A stretch of 64,000 bases of DNA, taken from NCBI RefSeq assembly GCF_900240305.1, contig NZ_LT964854.1:2356001-2420000 (forward strand), given 5' to 3'. Below the pieces are notes generated by a model. That model was not told where the DNA came from, ran no database searches, and saw only the letters and a list, made by a program, of their open reading frames with translations. Shown here piece after piece: positions 7,945 through 16,462 of this stretch. The position numbers and the translations under genes were made by a program. Origin of the DNA: Ottowia massiliensis (lineage in GTDB: Bacteria; Pseudomonadota; Gammaproteobacteria; Burkholderiales; Burkholderiaceae_C). The first letter of the stretch is position 1, and each line of letters opens with the position of its first letter.

Positions 7945-9003
7945 TCAAGCCCGGTTGGAGACTTGCGCGGATTCAAACGTGGCCATTTCGTTCAGGATGG
8001 CGCAGGCGCTTTGCAGCAGCGGCCAGGCCAGCATGGCGCCGGTGCCTTCGCCCAGGCGCAGGCCCAGATCGAGCAGCGCCTGGGCGTGCAGGCGCTCCAG
8101 CATGAGCGTGTGGCCGCGCTCTTGCGAGTGGTGGGCGAATACGCAGTAGGGGCGCGCGTTGGGCGCGAGTTCGCAGGCTGCCAGCGCGGCGGCGGTGGTG
8201 ATGAAGCCATCGACGACGATCACGCGCCGCTCGCTTGCCGCTTGCAGCAGCGCGCCGGTGAGCGTGGCGATTTCAAAGCCGCCCAGCGCGGCCAGCGCGG
8301 CCAGCGGCGTGCGCGCGCCGGCATTGGCCGCCAGGGCGCGCGCCAGTGTTTCGCACTTGCGTTGCAGGCCCGCGTCGTCCAGGCCGGAGCCGCGCCCCAC
8401 ACATGCGGCCAGCGCGGCGCCGCTTTCGCGCCCTGTCAGCCGCGCCAGCAGCAAGGAGGCGGCGCTGGTGTTGCCGATGCCCATTTCGCCCAGCAGCACG
8501 GCATTGCCCGGCAGGCTTTGCACCAGCGCGCGGCCATTGCGGATGGCCTGCTCGCACTGCGCCAGGCTCATGGCCGGCCCTTGCGTGCTGTCGGCCGTGC
8601 CGGCGGCAATGCGCATCTGGCGCAGGCCGGGCGCGTCTTCAAAGGGCTGGCGAACGCCGCAGTCGGCCACCGTGAGCGCGACGCCGTGCTGGCGCGCCAG
8701 CACGCTGATGGCGGCGCCGCCAGCGAGAAAGTTGCGCACCATCTGCCAAGTCACGTCCACCGGGAAGGGCGAGACGCCTTGCGCGGCAATGCCGTGGTCG
8801 GCCGCGCACACCAGCATTTGCGGCTGCGCCAGGCGCGGCGCTTCGCTGCCCAGCGCCTGGCCGATTTGCACGGCCAGCGCTTCCAGGCGGCCCAGCGAGC
8901 CGGTCGGCTTGGTTTTGCTGTCGAGCAGGCTCTGAATGCGCGTGGCCAGGGCGGTGTCGGGGGCGGCGATGTCTGGAATGAGGCCGGGCAGTTCGGATGT
9001 CAT
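7945..9003 (-). CDS. cobT: nicotinate-nucleotide--dimethylbenzimidazole phosphoribosyltransferase
   Basis: This 352-aa CobT makes alpha-ribazole phosphate from nicotinate mononucleotide and 5,6-dimethylbenzimidazole for the lower ligand of cobalamin. The N-terminal KTKPTGSLGRLE motif and the C-terminal LRLGEGTGA motif are diagnostic. Glu319 in the latter corresponds to the catalytic Glu317 of Salmonella CobT. The ATG at 9001-9003 has an AGGAC ribosome site. In related bacteria cobT sits with other cob genes. Here it is alone, but a cobU-type enzyme and a BtuF-type protein occur at 23-25 kb. No cobalamin riboswitch was recognised upstream. Confidence 0.95.
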   Translation of the reverse strand: MTSELPGLIPDIAAPDTALATRIQSLLDSKTKPTGSLGRLEALAVQIGQALGSEAPRLAQPQMLVCAADHGIAAQGVSPFPVDVTWQMVRNFLAGGAAISVLARQHGVALTVADCGVRQPFEDAPGLRQMRIAAGTADSTQGPAMSLAQCEQAIRNGRALVQSLPGNAVLLGEMGIGNTSAASLLLARLTGRESGAALAACVGRGSGLDDAGLQRKCETLARALAANAGARTPLAALAALGGFEIATLTGALLQAASERRVIVVDGFITTAAALAACELAPNARPYCVFAHHSQERGHTLMLERLHAQALLDLGLRLGEGTGAMLAWPLLQSACAILNEMATFESAQVSNRA

Positions 9004-9083
9004 GGTGTTTGTCCTTGCGAGGTGGAAGAAATGCCGTCACCAGAGACTTTCAGGCGCGGAATCGGGCGTTTGTCCTTGTGCAG

Positions 9084-9614
9084 TCAGCGCATGCCGCTAT
9101 TGTTTGAGGAGCGATGGGCCGGTTTTGCCGAGGGCGCGGCTGGCGGTTTTTCCCGCGCTTGTTCTTGCAGCCATTGCAGCACGGGAATCGTGCCGGGCAG
9201 CACGGGCGCCACTTGCACGGGCAGGGTTTGCCAGGCGTGCTGCTGGCCTTCGCGCATTTGCGGCTGGCCGCGCCAGGCGTGGACTTTGCAAAAGTGCAGG
9301 CGCACCAGGGCGTGGGGGTAGTCCACCAGTTGCTGGCGCCAGGGGCGGATGGCGGCGGCCTCCAGCGTCAGGCCCAGCTCTTCATTGAGTTCGCGCGCCA
9401 GGGCCTGGGCGACGGTTTCGCCCGCTTCGAGCTTGCCGCCCGGAAATTCCCAGTAGCCCGCGTAGGCTTTGCCGGGCGGGCGCGTGGTGAGCAGGAATGA
9501 GCCGTCTGCGCGGATGAGGATGCCGACGGCCACGTCGATGGCCTGGCGCTGCGCCTGCTGCGCGCCGCCCGTGCGGGGCAGCTGCGGGTCGGCGTGGAGG
9601 ATGCGGCTGTTCAT
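9084..9614 (-). CDS. NUDIX hydrolase, MutT/8-oxo-dGTP diphosphatase type
   Basis: This 176-aa protein has a complete Nudix box starting with GGKLEAGE and ending RELNEELG (residues about 60-81). The preceding KAYAGYWEFPGG is typical of MutT, which hydrolyses 8-oxo-dGTP to prevent A:T to C:G errors. A C-terminal tail of about 45 residues, rich in Pro and Ala, extends beyond E. coli MutT (129 aa). The start codon overlaps the stop of the DUF815 gene by 4 nt (ATGA), so it is the third gene of the acpS-DUF815-mutT operon. Enzymatic substrate is inferred from similarity. Confidence 0.9.
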   Translation of the reverse strand: MNSRILHADPQLPRTGGAQQAQRQAIDVAVGILIRADGSFLLTTRPPGKAYAGYWEFPGGKLEAGETVAQALARELNEELGLTLEAAAIRPWRQQLVDYPHALVRLHFCKVHAWRGQPQMREGQQHAWQTLPVQVAPVLPGTIPVLQWLQEQAREKPPAAPSAKPAHRSSNNSGMR

Positions 9615-10540
9615 GCCGGGCCGCCTTGCGTGGCAGCTGGCGCGGCGGCTGCCGGGGGTTGATCAGATGCGCTCCGCCCCATGTAGTCGCGCGCGAATTG
9701 CTGCGCCACGCGGCCGCTGCGCGAGCCGCGCTCCAGCGCCCAGATCAGGGCTTCGGGCCGCGCGGCGGCGATTTGCTCGGGGCTGGCGCCCAGCGCGGCC
9801 AGCCACTGGGCGGCGATGCGCAGGTATTCGTCCTGGCTGAAGGGGTAAAAGCTCGCCCACAGGCCGAAGCGCTCGGAGAGGGAGACTTTTTCCTCGATGG
9901 CCTCGCCCGGGTGCAGCTCGCCGTTTTCGCCGTGGCGGGCGGCCAGGTTGTCGCGCATGGTTTCGGGCAGCAGGTGGCGGCGGTTGCTGGTGGCGTAGAT
10001 GAGCGCGTTGGGCGCGGCGGCGGCCACGCTGCCGTCGAGCGCGCTTTTGAGGGCCTTGTAGCCCGGCTCGCCTTCGTCAAAGCTGAGGTCGTCGCAGTAG
10101 ATGATGAATTTTTCGGGGCGGCCCGCCACCAGGGCCATGATGTCGGGCAGGTCGGGCAGGTCGGCCTTGTCCACTTCAATCAGGCGCAGGCCCTGCGCGG
10201 CCCATTCGTTCAGGCAGGCGCGGATGAGCGATGACTTGCCCGTGCCGCGCGCGCCGGTGAGCAGCACGTTGTTGGCCGGGCGGCCTTGCAGAAATTGCAG
10301 GGTGTTGCGCGCGACTTTTTCTTTTTGCGCGTCGATTTCCTTCAGGTCGCCCAGGGCGATGGCGCCCACGCTGGGCACCGGCTCCAGCCGGCAGGCGCCG
10401 CCGCGCTTGCGGTAGCGCCAGGCCACGGCGCGCGGCCAGTCGGGCGCGGTCAGCGGGCGGGGCAGGGCGGCGTCCAGCCGCTCGGTCAGGCGCTCCACGC
10501 GGGCGATGAGCGTGGCCAGCAACTCTTCCAGCGCGGTCAT
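9611..10540 (-). CDS. DUF815 AAA-type ATPase
   Basis: This 309-aa cytoplasmic ATPase belongs to the DUF815 family. Walker A is in the segment VLLTGARGTGKSSL (about residues 99-112). Walker B is in FIIYCDDLSFDEGE. An arginine-rich sensor region (RNLAARH..) follows near residue 195. The family is related to DnaA/AAA+ proteins and its role is unknown. It is translationally coupled at both ends: its ATG overlaps the end of acpS by 4 nt and its stop overlaps the mutT ATG by 4 nt. Confidence 0.9.
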   Translation of the reverse strand: MTALEELLATLIARVERLTERLDAALPRPLTAPDWPRAVAWRYRKRGGACRLEPVPSVGAIALGDLKEIDAQKEKVARNTLQFLQGRPANNVLLTGARGTGKSSLIRACLNEWAAQGLRLIEVDKADLPDLPDIMALVAGRPEKFIIYCDDLSFDEGEPGYKALKSALDGSVAAAAPNALIYATSNRRHLLPETMRDNLAARHGENGELHPGEAIEEKVSLSERFGLWASFYPFSQDEYLRIAAQWLAALGASPEQIAAARPEALIWALERGSRSGRVAQQFARDYMGRSASDQPPAAAAPAATQGGPA

Positions 10541-10965
10541 GGCTGGCTCCCTGGCGCCTGAATGCGGGTTTCATCGGCGCATTCAACGACGCAGAAGCTG
10601 GCGGCGTATTCGCTCTCGTCCGTGAGGCTGATGTGCGCGCGCAGGCCGCGTTCGGCAAACCAGCTTTGAAGCGCGCCGTGCAGCACCACTTGCGGCGCGC
10701 CGCCGGGGCGGTTGGCGATTTCACACAGCTGCCACTGCATGGGGCCGCTCATGCCCGTGCCGATGGCCTTGCTGAACGCTTCCTTAGCCGAAAAGCGCGT
10801 GGCCAGGTAGCGCAGGCCGCGCTCGGGCCAGCGGGCGCTGCGGCGGCGCCACACGGCCAGCTCGCCGCCGGAGAGAATTTTTTCGGCGAAGCGCTCGCCA
10901 TGCCGCCCGAAGCTGGCGCGGATGCGGCGGATGTCGCAGATGTCAGTGCCGATGCCGTAGATCAT
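10537..10965 (-). CDS. acpS: holo-[acyl-carrier-protein] synthase
   Basis: AcpS transfers the 4'-phosphopantetheine arm from CoA to apo-ACP. The 142-aa protein begins MIYGIGTDICDIRRI, with the metal-binding Asp in GTDI. It carries the second signature RFSAKEAFSKAIGTG around residues 61-75, with the catalytic Glu in KEA. I chose the ATG at 10963-10965; an in-frame TTG four codons upstream is less likely. It is the first gene of the acpS-DUF815-mutT operon. A dispersed repeat lies just upstream. The recO/pdxJ genes that often precede acpS are not here. Confidence 0.93.
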   Translation of the reverse strand: MIYGIGTDICDIRRIRASFGRHGERFAEKILSGGELAVWRRRSARWPERGLRYLATRFSAKEAFSKAIGTGMSGPMQWQLCEIANRPGGAPQVVLHGALQSWFAERGLRAHISLTDESEYAASFCVVECADETRIQAPGSQP

Positions 10966-11023
10966 GGTGAGGCGCAAGAGTGCAGAAGGTTGAAGGGCAG
11001 GAAAAAAGGGCAGGGCGGGGCAG

Positions 11024-11112
11024 AATTAGCTCCTTGATCCATAGCATGATGTCCTAGCCGAATGTGCGCTGAACGCCCTTTTGATGGGTCTGAATTCGCT
11101 CCTGATTCAGGA
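11024..11112 (-). repeat. dispersed intergenic repeat, copy 3
   Basis: On the minus strand the copy shows CTAGGACATCATGCTATGGATCAAGGAGCTAATT at its right end and AGGAGCGAATTC at its left end. Both AGGAGC blocks are intact. It lies between the PRT gene and acpS. Confidence 0.9.
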
Positions 11113-11149
11113 GTGTTTTCGGGGCATTGCAGGCGGCCTTCCGGCTTGC

Positions 11150-11674
11150 TCACAGCTTCCAGCGGGCCATGAGCTTTTCGGGCGGCAGCTCGTCGTAGTT
11201 CTCGAAGGGCTGGTGTATCCAGGGGTTGGTGGGCAGGCGCTCCACGCAGTAGTCGGGCTGGAAGCTGGAGCAGCCTTTGCTCCAGAGCACGGCGGTGCGC
11301 ATTTCGGTGATGGGCGGGTAGCTGCTGCGCAGGCGCTGCACCACGGCTTGCAGCGTGACGCCGGTGTCGGCCAGGTCATCAACGAGCAGCACGCGGCCTG
11401 CGATTTGGCCCTGGGGCGTGGTGATGTAGTGGGCAATGTCCAGGTGGCCTTGCACCTTGCCCGCTGCGGCGCGGTAGCTGCTGGTGGACATGATGGCCAG
11501 CGGCACGCCGAAGATGCGGCTGAGGATGTCGCCGGGCCGCATGCCGCCGCGCGCCAGGCACAAGATGGTGTCAAAGCGCCAGCCCGAGAGGTGGATTTTG
11601 AGGGCGAGCTTTTCGATGAGCTGGTGGTATTCGTCGTAGCTCACATACAGGTGTTTGCCGTCTTCGGTCAGCAT
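11150..11674 (-). CDS. phosphoribosyltransferase (xanthine/hypoxanthine type)
   Basis: This 174-aa type I phosphoribosyltransferase has the PRPP-binding loop VLLVDDLADTGVT at about residues 95-107, and an upstream CLARGGMRPGDILSR segment as in Gpt/Hpt-like enzymes. It likely salvages a purine base to its nucleotide. Its ATG overlaps the stop of the 80-aa gene by one nucleotide (TGATG), giving the operon hisZ-purA-80 aa-PRT. The purine pathway neighbour purA supports a purine substrate, but which base is not clear from sequence. Confidence 0.85.
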   Translation of the reverse strand: MLTEDGKHLYVSYDEYHQLIEKLALKIHLSGWRFDTILCLARGGMRPGDILSRIFGVPLAIMSTSSYRAAAGKVQGHLDIAHYITTPQGQIAGRVLLVDDLADTGVTLQAVVQRLRSSYPPITEMRTAVLWSKGCSSFQPDYCVERLPTNPWIHQPFENYDELPPEKLMARWKL

Positions 11675-11916
11675 CAGCGGGGTCCTTGCAGGGAAACAAT
11701 GTCATTGGGCAGCCACTGCACGCGCCAGCCTTGCTGGTCAATGAAGGCTTGCACGGCATCCAGCGTGGGCAGTTGCGCATCGGCCGTCCGCAGCGTGCCG
11801 CCGGGGCCGTTCCACCACTGGCACACCAGGCAGCCGCTGTCGCCCTGGATGATGTGGATGCGGTGCCGCAGCCGCCCGCTGCCGCTGACGGCGCCCAGCA
11901 TGAACAGGGTGCTCAT
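11674..11916 (-). CDS. small conserved-context protein between purA and PRT
   Basis: This 80-aa protein (starts MSTLFMLGAVSGSGRLRH) is not one I recognise. It is supported by overlaps on both sides: its ATG shares ATGA with the purA stop, and its TGA overlaps the PRT start. Codon use is like its neighbours. It has two cysteines (GCLVC) and tryptophans, and looks like a compact soluble fold (HRIHIIQGDSG, then a helix DAVQAFIDQQGW). A role tied to purine nucleotide metabolism is suggested only by coupling. Confidence 0.75.
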   Translation of the reverse strand: MSTLFMLGAVSGSGRLRHRIHIIQGDSGCLVCQWWNGPGGTLRTADAQLPTLDAVQAFIDQQGWRVQWLPNDIVSLQGPR

Positions 11917-13289
11917 GGGGCCAGGAAGGGGTGCCGCGTCATGATGGTGTGATCGCGGTCGGGGCTGGTGGAGATGAGGTGGATGGGTACGCCCGTGGCG
12001 TGTTCGATGCGCTGCAAATACAGGCGCGCGTTGATGGGCAGCTTGTCGTATTCGGTCAGGCCCACGGTGCTGTCGCTCCAGCCTTCCAGCGTTTCGTAAA
12101 CAGGTTTGCAGCGGGCGATGTCGTCTGCGCCCAGGGGCAGCAGGTCGATGTGGCGGCCGTCCAGTTCGTAGCCCACGCAGAGTTTGAGTTCGGGCAGGCC
12201 GTCGAGCACGTCGAGCTTGGTGATGCACAGGCCCGAGAGGCCATTGACTTGCGCGCTGCGCTTGAGCAAGGCGGCGTCAAACCAGCCGCAGCGGCGCGGG
12301 CGGCCCGTGGTGACGCCGCGCTCGGCGCCCACGGTGCTCATGTGCCAGCCGGGGGTGCCTTCCTTTTCCCATTCCAGCTCGGTGGGGAAGGGGCCGCCGC
12401 CCACGCGGGTGCAGTAGGCCTTGGTGATGCCCAGCACGTAATGCAGCAGGCCGGGGCCGATGCCCGCGCCAGCGGCGGCGTTGCCCGCCACGCAGTTGCT
12501 GCTGGTCACGAAGGGGTAGGTGCCGTGGTCCACGTCCAGCAAGGTGCCTTGCGCGCCTTCAAACAGCAGGTTGTCGCCGCGCAGGTGGGCTTCGTTCAGC
12601 TCGCGCGAGACATCGGCCAGCATGGGGCGGATGGCTTCGGCCTGCTGCATGGCCTCGGCGTAGATGGGTTCAAACAGCAGCTCGCCGTCTTTCATGTAGG
12701 GTGCCAGCGCGGGGCCGAAGGGGTGCTGGCGCGAATTCAGCAAGCCGGTGAGGATGAAGTTGTAGAGATGCAGCAGCTCGCGCAGCTTGGCGGCAAAGCG
12801 GTCGGGGTGGCGCAAGTCTTGCGCGCGCAGGGCGCGGCGGGCCACTTTGTCTTCGTAGGCGGGGCCGATGCCCCGGCCCGTGGTGCCGATTTTTTCGCTG
12901 CCGCCTTGCTCGCGCGCGGCTTCGCGGGCCACGTCCAGCGCGGCGTGCAGGGGCAGGATGAGCGGGCAGGCTTCGCTCACGCGCAGGCGCTGGCGCACTT
13001 GCACGCCGGCTTTTTCCAGCTCGGCAATTTCTTCCAGCAGCTTGGCCGGCGAGAGCACGACGCCGTTGCCGATGTAGCACGTCACGCCCGCGCGCATGAT
13101 GCCGCTGGGTATGAGGTGCAGCGCCGTGCGCTGGCCGCCAATGACCAGGGTGTGGCCCGCGTTGTGCCCGCCCTGAAAGCGCACCACGCCTTGCGCGCTT
13201 TCGGTGAGCCAGTCCACCAGCTTGCCCTTGCCTTCATCGCCCCACTGGGAGCCGACGACAACGACGTTGCGTCCGCTTGTGCTTTTCAT
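11913..13289 (-). CDS. purA: adenylosuccinate synthetase
   Basis: PurA converts IMP, aspartate and GTP to adenylosuccinate, the first committed AMP step. The 458-aa sequence begins with the GTP-binding QWGDEGKGK loop (about residues 14-22). It contains QGGHNAGHT, IGTTGRGIGPAYEDK, the GQG-type QGTLLDVDHGTYPFVTSSN segment, and STVGAERGVTTGRPRRCGWFD. The ATG at 13287-13289 has a good AGGAG ribosome site. The longer in-frame ORF upstream to 13736 overlaps hisZ and is spurious. It lies 56 nt downstream of hisZ, the usual betaproteobacterial order, and is coupled to the next small gene. Confidence 0.97.
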   Translation of the reverse strand: MKSTSGRNVVVVGSQWGDEGKGKLVDWLTESAQGVVRFQGGHNAGHTLVIGGQRTALHLIPSGIMRAGVTCYIGNGVVLSPAKLLEEIAELEKAGVQVRQRLRVSEACPLILPLHAALDVAREAAREQGGSEKIGTTGRGIGPAYEDKVARRALRAQDLRHPDRFAAKLRELLHLYNFILTGLLNSRQHPFGPALAPYMKDGELLFEPIYAEAMQQAEAIRPMLADVSRELNEAHLRGDNLLFEGAQGTLLDVDHGTYPFVTSSNCVAGNAAAGAGIGPGLLHYVLGITKAYCTRVGGGPFPTELEWEKEGTPGWHMSTVGAERGVTTGRPRRCGWFDAALLKRSAQVNGLSGLCITKLDVLDGLPELKLCVGYELDGRHIDLLPLGADDIARCKPVYETLEGWSDSTVGLTEYDKLPINARLYLQRIEHATGVPIHLISTSPDRDHTIMTRHPFLAP

Positions 13290-13345
13290 GAAATGCGCTC
13301 CTGAAAAAGAAAAAAGAGAAGGCTCGCGGCCATTTTTGCGGCCAT

Positions 13346-14590
13346 TTATGTGTGCTGCACGATCCATTCGCCGGCGATTTCCACCAGCTGCAACTCGCAC
13401 GCGAATTCGTCGGGCTGGCACTCGGTGCCCGGCAAGTCGCTGATCACCGTTTCGCCGCGTGCGCGCAGCGCGGCAATGGCGGCGGCCAGTTGCGGCGCTT
13501 CGGCGGGCGTGGCCCACGGCGCGCGTATGGCGGCGCGGCGCGCGCGCGGGGCCGTGGCGCGGGCCAGGTGGCGCACATCCAGGCTGAAGCCCACGGCGGG
13601 GCGTTCGCGCTCCACATAAGGGTTGAAAACGGCGCCTACGCCGTCGTAACGGCCGCCGCGCAAAACGGCATCGGCCCCACGGGCCTGGCGGCGCGCCTGC
13701 TCGGCGCTGGAAAGCGCCTGTGCGTCGTCTTCGCACGCGGGCGAGCCGGCGTACACCGCAAAGCGCATGCCGCTGTAGTAGGCGTAGCCGCGCGCGTCGG
13801 CCAGGTCAAAGCTCACGCGCACATCCGGCCCCAGCCGCGCGGCCAGCCAGCGCAAATCTTTCAGCGCCTGGCGCAGCAGCGGGGCCGTGCCCAGCGTGCG
13901 CTCGGCGCGCGCCAGCATGTTTTCGTCGCCATACAGGCCGGGCAGGGCCAGCAGGCGCTGGCGCGTGTCGGAAGGAAAGTCGCGCGTGAGCGCGTCCAGC
14001 CGGCTTTCATCCTTGGCGGCCAGCGCGGCCAGCACTTCGTCCAGCGCGCCCGCTTCCAGCGGCAGGCCCGCCAGCAGCGCGCGGGGAATGCGGGCATCGG
14101 CCAGATCGACCGTGAGCGGCCCTTGCGCGGCCAGGCCGGTGGCGCGCAGGCAGTCCAGCGCCAGCAGCAGGATTTCCAGATCGGCCTCGCGCCCGGCGTA
14201 GCCGTAAATTTCCGCGCCCATTTGCAGCGGCTCGCGCGAAGCCAGCGCGCGCTCGGGCCGCGTGTGCAGCACCGGCCCGCAGTAGCAAAGGCGCGCTACG
14301 CCTTCGCGCCCCAGCAGGTGCGAGTCAATGCGGGCCACTTGCGGCGTGGTGTCGGCGCGCACGCCCAGCGTTTTGCCCGAGAGCTGATCGACCAGCTTGA
14401 AGGTTTGCAGCTCCAGCGCGCTGCCCGTGCCGGTGAGCAGCGAATCCAGATACTCCACCAGCGGCGGCATGACCAGCTCGTAGCCATAGGCGCAGGCCGC
14501 GTCCAGCAGCTGGCGGCGCAAGTCTTCAATGTGCCGCGCCTCGGCGGGCAGGGCATCGGCAATGTGATCCGGCAGGAGCCAGGCAGACAT
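13346..14590 (-). CDS. hisZ: ATP phosphoribosyltransferase regulatory subunit
   Basis: HisZ is a catalytically inactive histidyl-tRNA synthetase paralogue. It binds the short form of HisG and makes it responsive to histidine. The 414-aa protein begins MSAWLLPDHIADALP and has class II aaRS-like motifs: FKLVDQLSGKTLGVRADTTPQVARI (motif 2 region, residues about 67-91) and RGGRYDGVGAVF near the C-terminal third. It lacks the anticodon-binding domain of HisS. I chose the ATG at 14588-14590. The ORF upstream to 14839 is not conserved-looking. In relatives it follows hflKC; here the upstream DNA holds a repeat copy instead. Confidence 0.93.
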   Translation of the reverse strand: MSAWLLPDHIADALPAEARHIEDLRRQLLDAACAYGYELVMPPLVEYLDSLLTGTGSALELQTFKLVDQLSGKTLGVRADTTPQVARIDSHLLGREGVARLCYCGPVLHTRPERALASREPLQMGAEIYGYAGREADLEILLLALDCLRATGLAAQGPLTVDLADARIPRALLAGLPLEAGALDEVLAALAAKDESRLDALTRDFPSDTRQRLLALPGLYGDENMLARAERTLGTAPLLRQALKDLRWLAARLGPDVRVSFDLADARGYAYYSGMRFAVYAGSPACEDDAQALSSAEQARRQARGADAVLRGGRYDGVGAVFNPYVERERPAVGFSLDVRHLARATAPRARRAAIRAPWATPAEAPQLAAAIAALRARGETVISDLPGTECQPDEFACELQLVEIAGEWIVQHT

Positions 14591-15233
14591 AGGCAGTGAA
14601 GGCAGTCGAAAAAGGGGAAATTCTATCGGCGCAGCGGCGGATGTAAGCGTCTGTAGCCGCCGCAGGCCGCGCCTTCGCTGCCGGAAGCGGCAGCGTGCAT
14701 TAAAAAAAGAGCGAATTCGCGCCGCTTGAAACCGGCGTTCCCGCCCATTCGGCGGGGAGGTCTTGCTATGAATCAAGGAGCGAAAAACGACGCTTTGCTC
14801 CCTTCGCCGCTTGTCTGCCTGCACAGGCTCATGGCGCAAGCGCGCAACGGCCTGCCCGGATGCCGCTCATGCCGTCTCCAATCATTTCACCCCGCCATTC
14901 GGATAGGCCCTGTTTTTGCGCCTGCCTGGCATGCATAATGGAAATTCAAATGGACGGAGAGCATGGATATTGGATCAGGACGCAGCAAAATCGGGCTGGC
15001 TGCACTCTGGCGAGTTGGAAAGATATTCGGGAAACAGCGTTTTCCGGTATTCGCAAGGATTTTCTGAATGATTTTTCGCACCCATGTCAGGGAAAGAAAA
15101 TCTTTTTTCACGCCATGAGGAATTTCGTTGGCCAGTTCGAACCGTTTTCGCTTTTTATTTTCGCGCGCGGGCAAAAGCTTAAAATGGCGTCTTTGGTTGT
15201 AGGCGTGTATTTTTTTTAGGGGATCAATAAGAT
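14591..15233. other. intergenic region with repeat copy and gene debris
   Basis: This divergent region upstream of hisZ contains repeat copy 4 (14698-14787), then AT-richer DNA. A short plus-strand ORF at 14963-15067 (34 aa, MDIGSGRSKIGLAALW..) has a ribosome site GGAGAGC but stops early, and may be the remnant of a gene. Several longer ORFs in other frames lack coding character. No complete gene is visible. Confidence 0.5.
14698..14787 (+). repeat. dispersed intergenic repeat, copy 4 (diverged core)
   Basis: The copy starts with a CATTAAAAAAAGAGCGAATT block and ends with TTGCTATGAATCAAGGAGCGAAAA. The CACTAGGAC core has changed to CGGGGAGGTC, but both ends are well kept. A CCGCTTGAAACCGGCG.. 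CGGCGG centre can fold. Confidence 0.82.
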
Positions 15234-15449
15234 ATGCGTGGATTTTCATTTTTCGATGTAATTTTTACTGTGCTCAGCATATGGTTGTCTGGTCATTTAT
15301 TACTGTTTACAGCAAAGTACACTAATAGTTTGTTGGCGATGTTTATCGTAGTATGTTTGCTGCCCTTCCTGTTTATCATTTCAAGATGTCTATATATTTT
15401 GGTATTGGCGAAGTTTGGTTTGGTAAAAATTTATATTCAGGACGACTAA
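15234..15449 (+). CDS. small AT-rich membrane protein
   Basis: This 71-aa ORF with two hydrophobic segments (residues about 8-25 and 32-57) is probably a small inner-membrane protein of unknown role. The ATG is preceded by TTAGGGGATCAATAAGAT, a usable ribosome site. Base composition is much more AT-rich than the flanking genes, which suggests acquisition by transfer. The next ORF begins about 55 nt downstream. No family was recognised. Confidence 0.5.
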   Translation: MRGFSFFDVIFTVLSIWLSGHLLLFTAKYTNSLLAMFIVVCLLPFLFIISRCLYILVLAKFGLVKIYIQDD

Positions 15450-15504
15450 TGTTTCAAACAGCGCCAACGCAACCAGCGCTATTGCCAGCAGCTCCATAGA
15501 ATCT

Positions 15505-15801
15505 TTGTTGAAATACTATGAATGCCTCAATATAAAAACAAAATGGTGGCAGCGAATGGCGGCGGCCTTATTGATTGCCCCGGCCATGATGTTTATTTTG
15601 GGCGGCGGAACGCGGGATAAATTCTGGCTTGCCGCGCTGGTGTTCGCATTTGTTTACGCATTTCTGGCATCAGCCTTTTGTGAATGGGCGCTTTATATCC
15701 GCAGCGGCTTGAGGCGCCAAATGGCGGGCATGAAAAAATCCGCTGCGGGCGGCGGGGCCGGCAGCGGATTTTTCAGAAATATCCGGAAAGAAAAGGCATG
15801 A
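15505..15801 (+). CDS. small membrane protein, start uncertain
   Basis: This ORF of up to 98 aa has two hydrophobic segments (AAALLIAPAMMFILGGG, then LAALVFAFVYAFLASAF). The given start is a TTG. The frame stays open upstream to about 15448 with no ATG, and a separate ATG at 15449 overlapping the previous stop opens a different frame that ends at once. A one-base frame break near 15450-15500 is possible. A terminator-like hairpin lies inside the 3' end of the ORF, so the last 25 residues (KKSAAGGGAGSGFF..) may not be natural. Function unknown. Confidence 0.45.
   Translation: MLKYYECLNIKTKWWQRMAAALLIAPAMMFILGGGTRDKFWLAALVFAFVYAFLASAFCEWALYIRSGLRRQMAGMKKSAAGGGAGSGFFRNIRKEKA
15734..15773 (+). 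terminator. terminator-like perfect hairpin inside an ORF end
   Basis: A perfect 13-bp inverted repeat (AAAAATCCGCTGC / GCAGCGGATTTTT) with a 14-nt loop ends in a T-run, like an intrinsic terminator. It lies 28 bp before the annotated stop of the preceding ORF. Confidence 0.75.
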
Positions 15802-15847
15802 CGCCCGTTTCGGGCCTGCCGCGCCTTTCCGGGGCCGCATCAGCGCA

Positions 15848-16300
15848 TCAGGCGGCGATTTTTTCGCATTCCTTGATGCAGGCCAGGCAAGACTCGTGGC
15901 AAGCCTTGCATTCGGCGTGGTGCGCGGCGTGCTCCTTGCAGGCGTCGGCGCATTCCTTGCAGGCTTTGGCGCAAACCTTGGCTAGCGCGGGCGTGAGGGC
16001 GGAGTTTTGCGCGGCCAGGCTTTGCAGCGCGCCGCACAGGGCCAGCATCTGGTTCACGCTCTTGGCGCACTGGGCCATGCTGGTGTCGCCCTTGGAGAGC
16101 TGGCGAATGCAGTGGTCCAGGCACACCTGACCGGCGCTCAGGCAGTGGGCGGCGGCCAGGCGGGCGGCGTCATAGGGGTTGGGCGCGGCCTTGGCGGCAG
16201 CGTGGTCGCCGTGCTGGTGCTCTTCGGCGGCGATGGCGGCGGCCGACAGGGCGGCAAGGGAGACGGCAGCGGCGCTGCCCACGAATGAACGACGGTTCAT
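15848..16300 (-). CDS. four-helix bundle copper storage protein, Csp1-like (DUF326)
   Basis: This 150-aa protein begins MNRRSFVGSAAAVSLAAL, a twin-arginine (Tat) signal with a likely cut after AIAA. The mature part is helical with 14 cysteines, many in the CxxxC or CxxxCxxxC spacing (VCAKACKECADACKE; ECKACHESCLACIKEC). These are the lining ligands of Csp copper-storage bundles. Csp1 of Methylosinus has 13 such cysteines and the same Tat export. The protein should bind many Cu(I) ions in the periplasm. The N-terminal EEHQHGDHAAA is also metal-friendly. Divergent from a GbsR-type regulator by about 200 bp. Confidence 0.9.
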   Translation of the reverse strand: MNRRSFVGSAAAVSLAALSAAAIAAEEHQHGDHAAAKAAPNPYDAARLAAAHCLSAGQVCLDHCIRQLSKGDTSMAQCAKSVNQMLALCGALQSLAAQNSALTPALAKVCAKACKECADACKEHAAHHAECKACHESCLACIKECEKIAA

Positions 16301-16462
16301 GTTGATATGGCTCACAAATGAAAGATCAAAAAAACAGATGCGGCCCGGATTGGCCGCACCGGCGCGGATATTAGGGGAAACCTGAATTGCATGCGTGACG
16401 AATGGCTTTCCGCAAGCGCGCGGGCCAGCAGGGCAGGGCGCTTCACGTTCCAAATTTCACTA

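Noticed and set aside
11913..13736. 607-aa version of PurA
   Set aside because: The extra N-terminal 149 residues overlap hisZ and read as Arg-rich noise; ATG 13289 has a good ribosome site and the family start.
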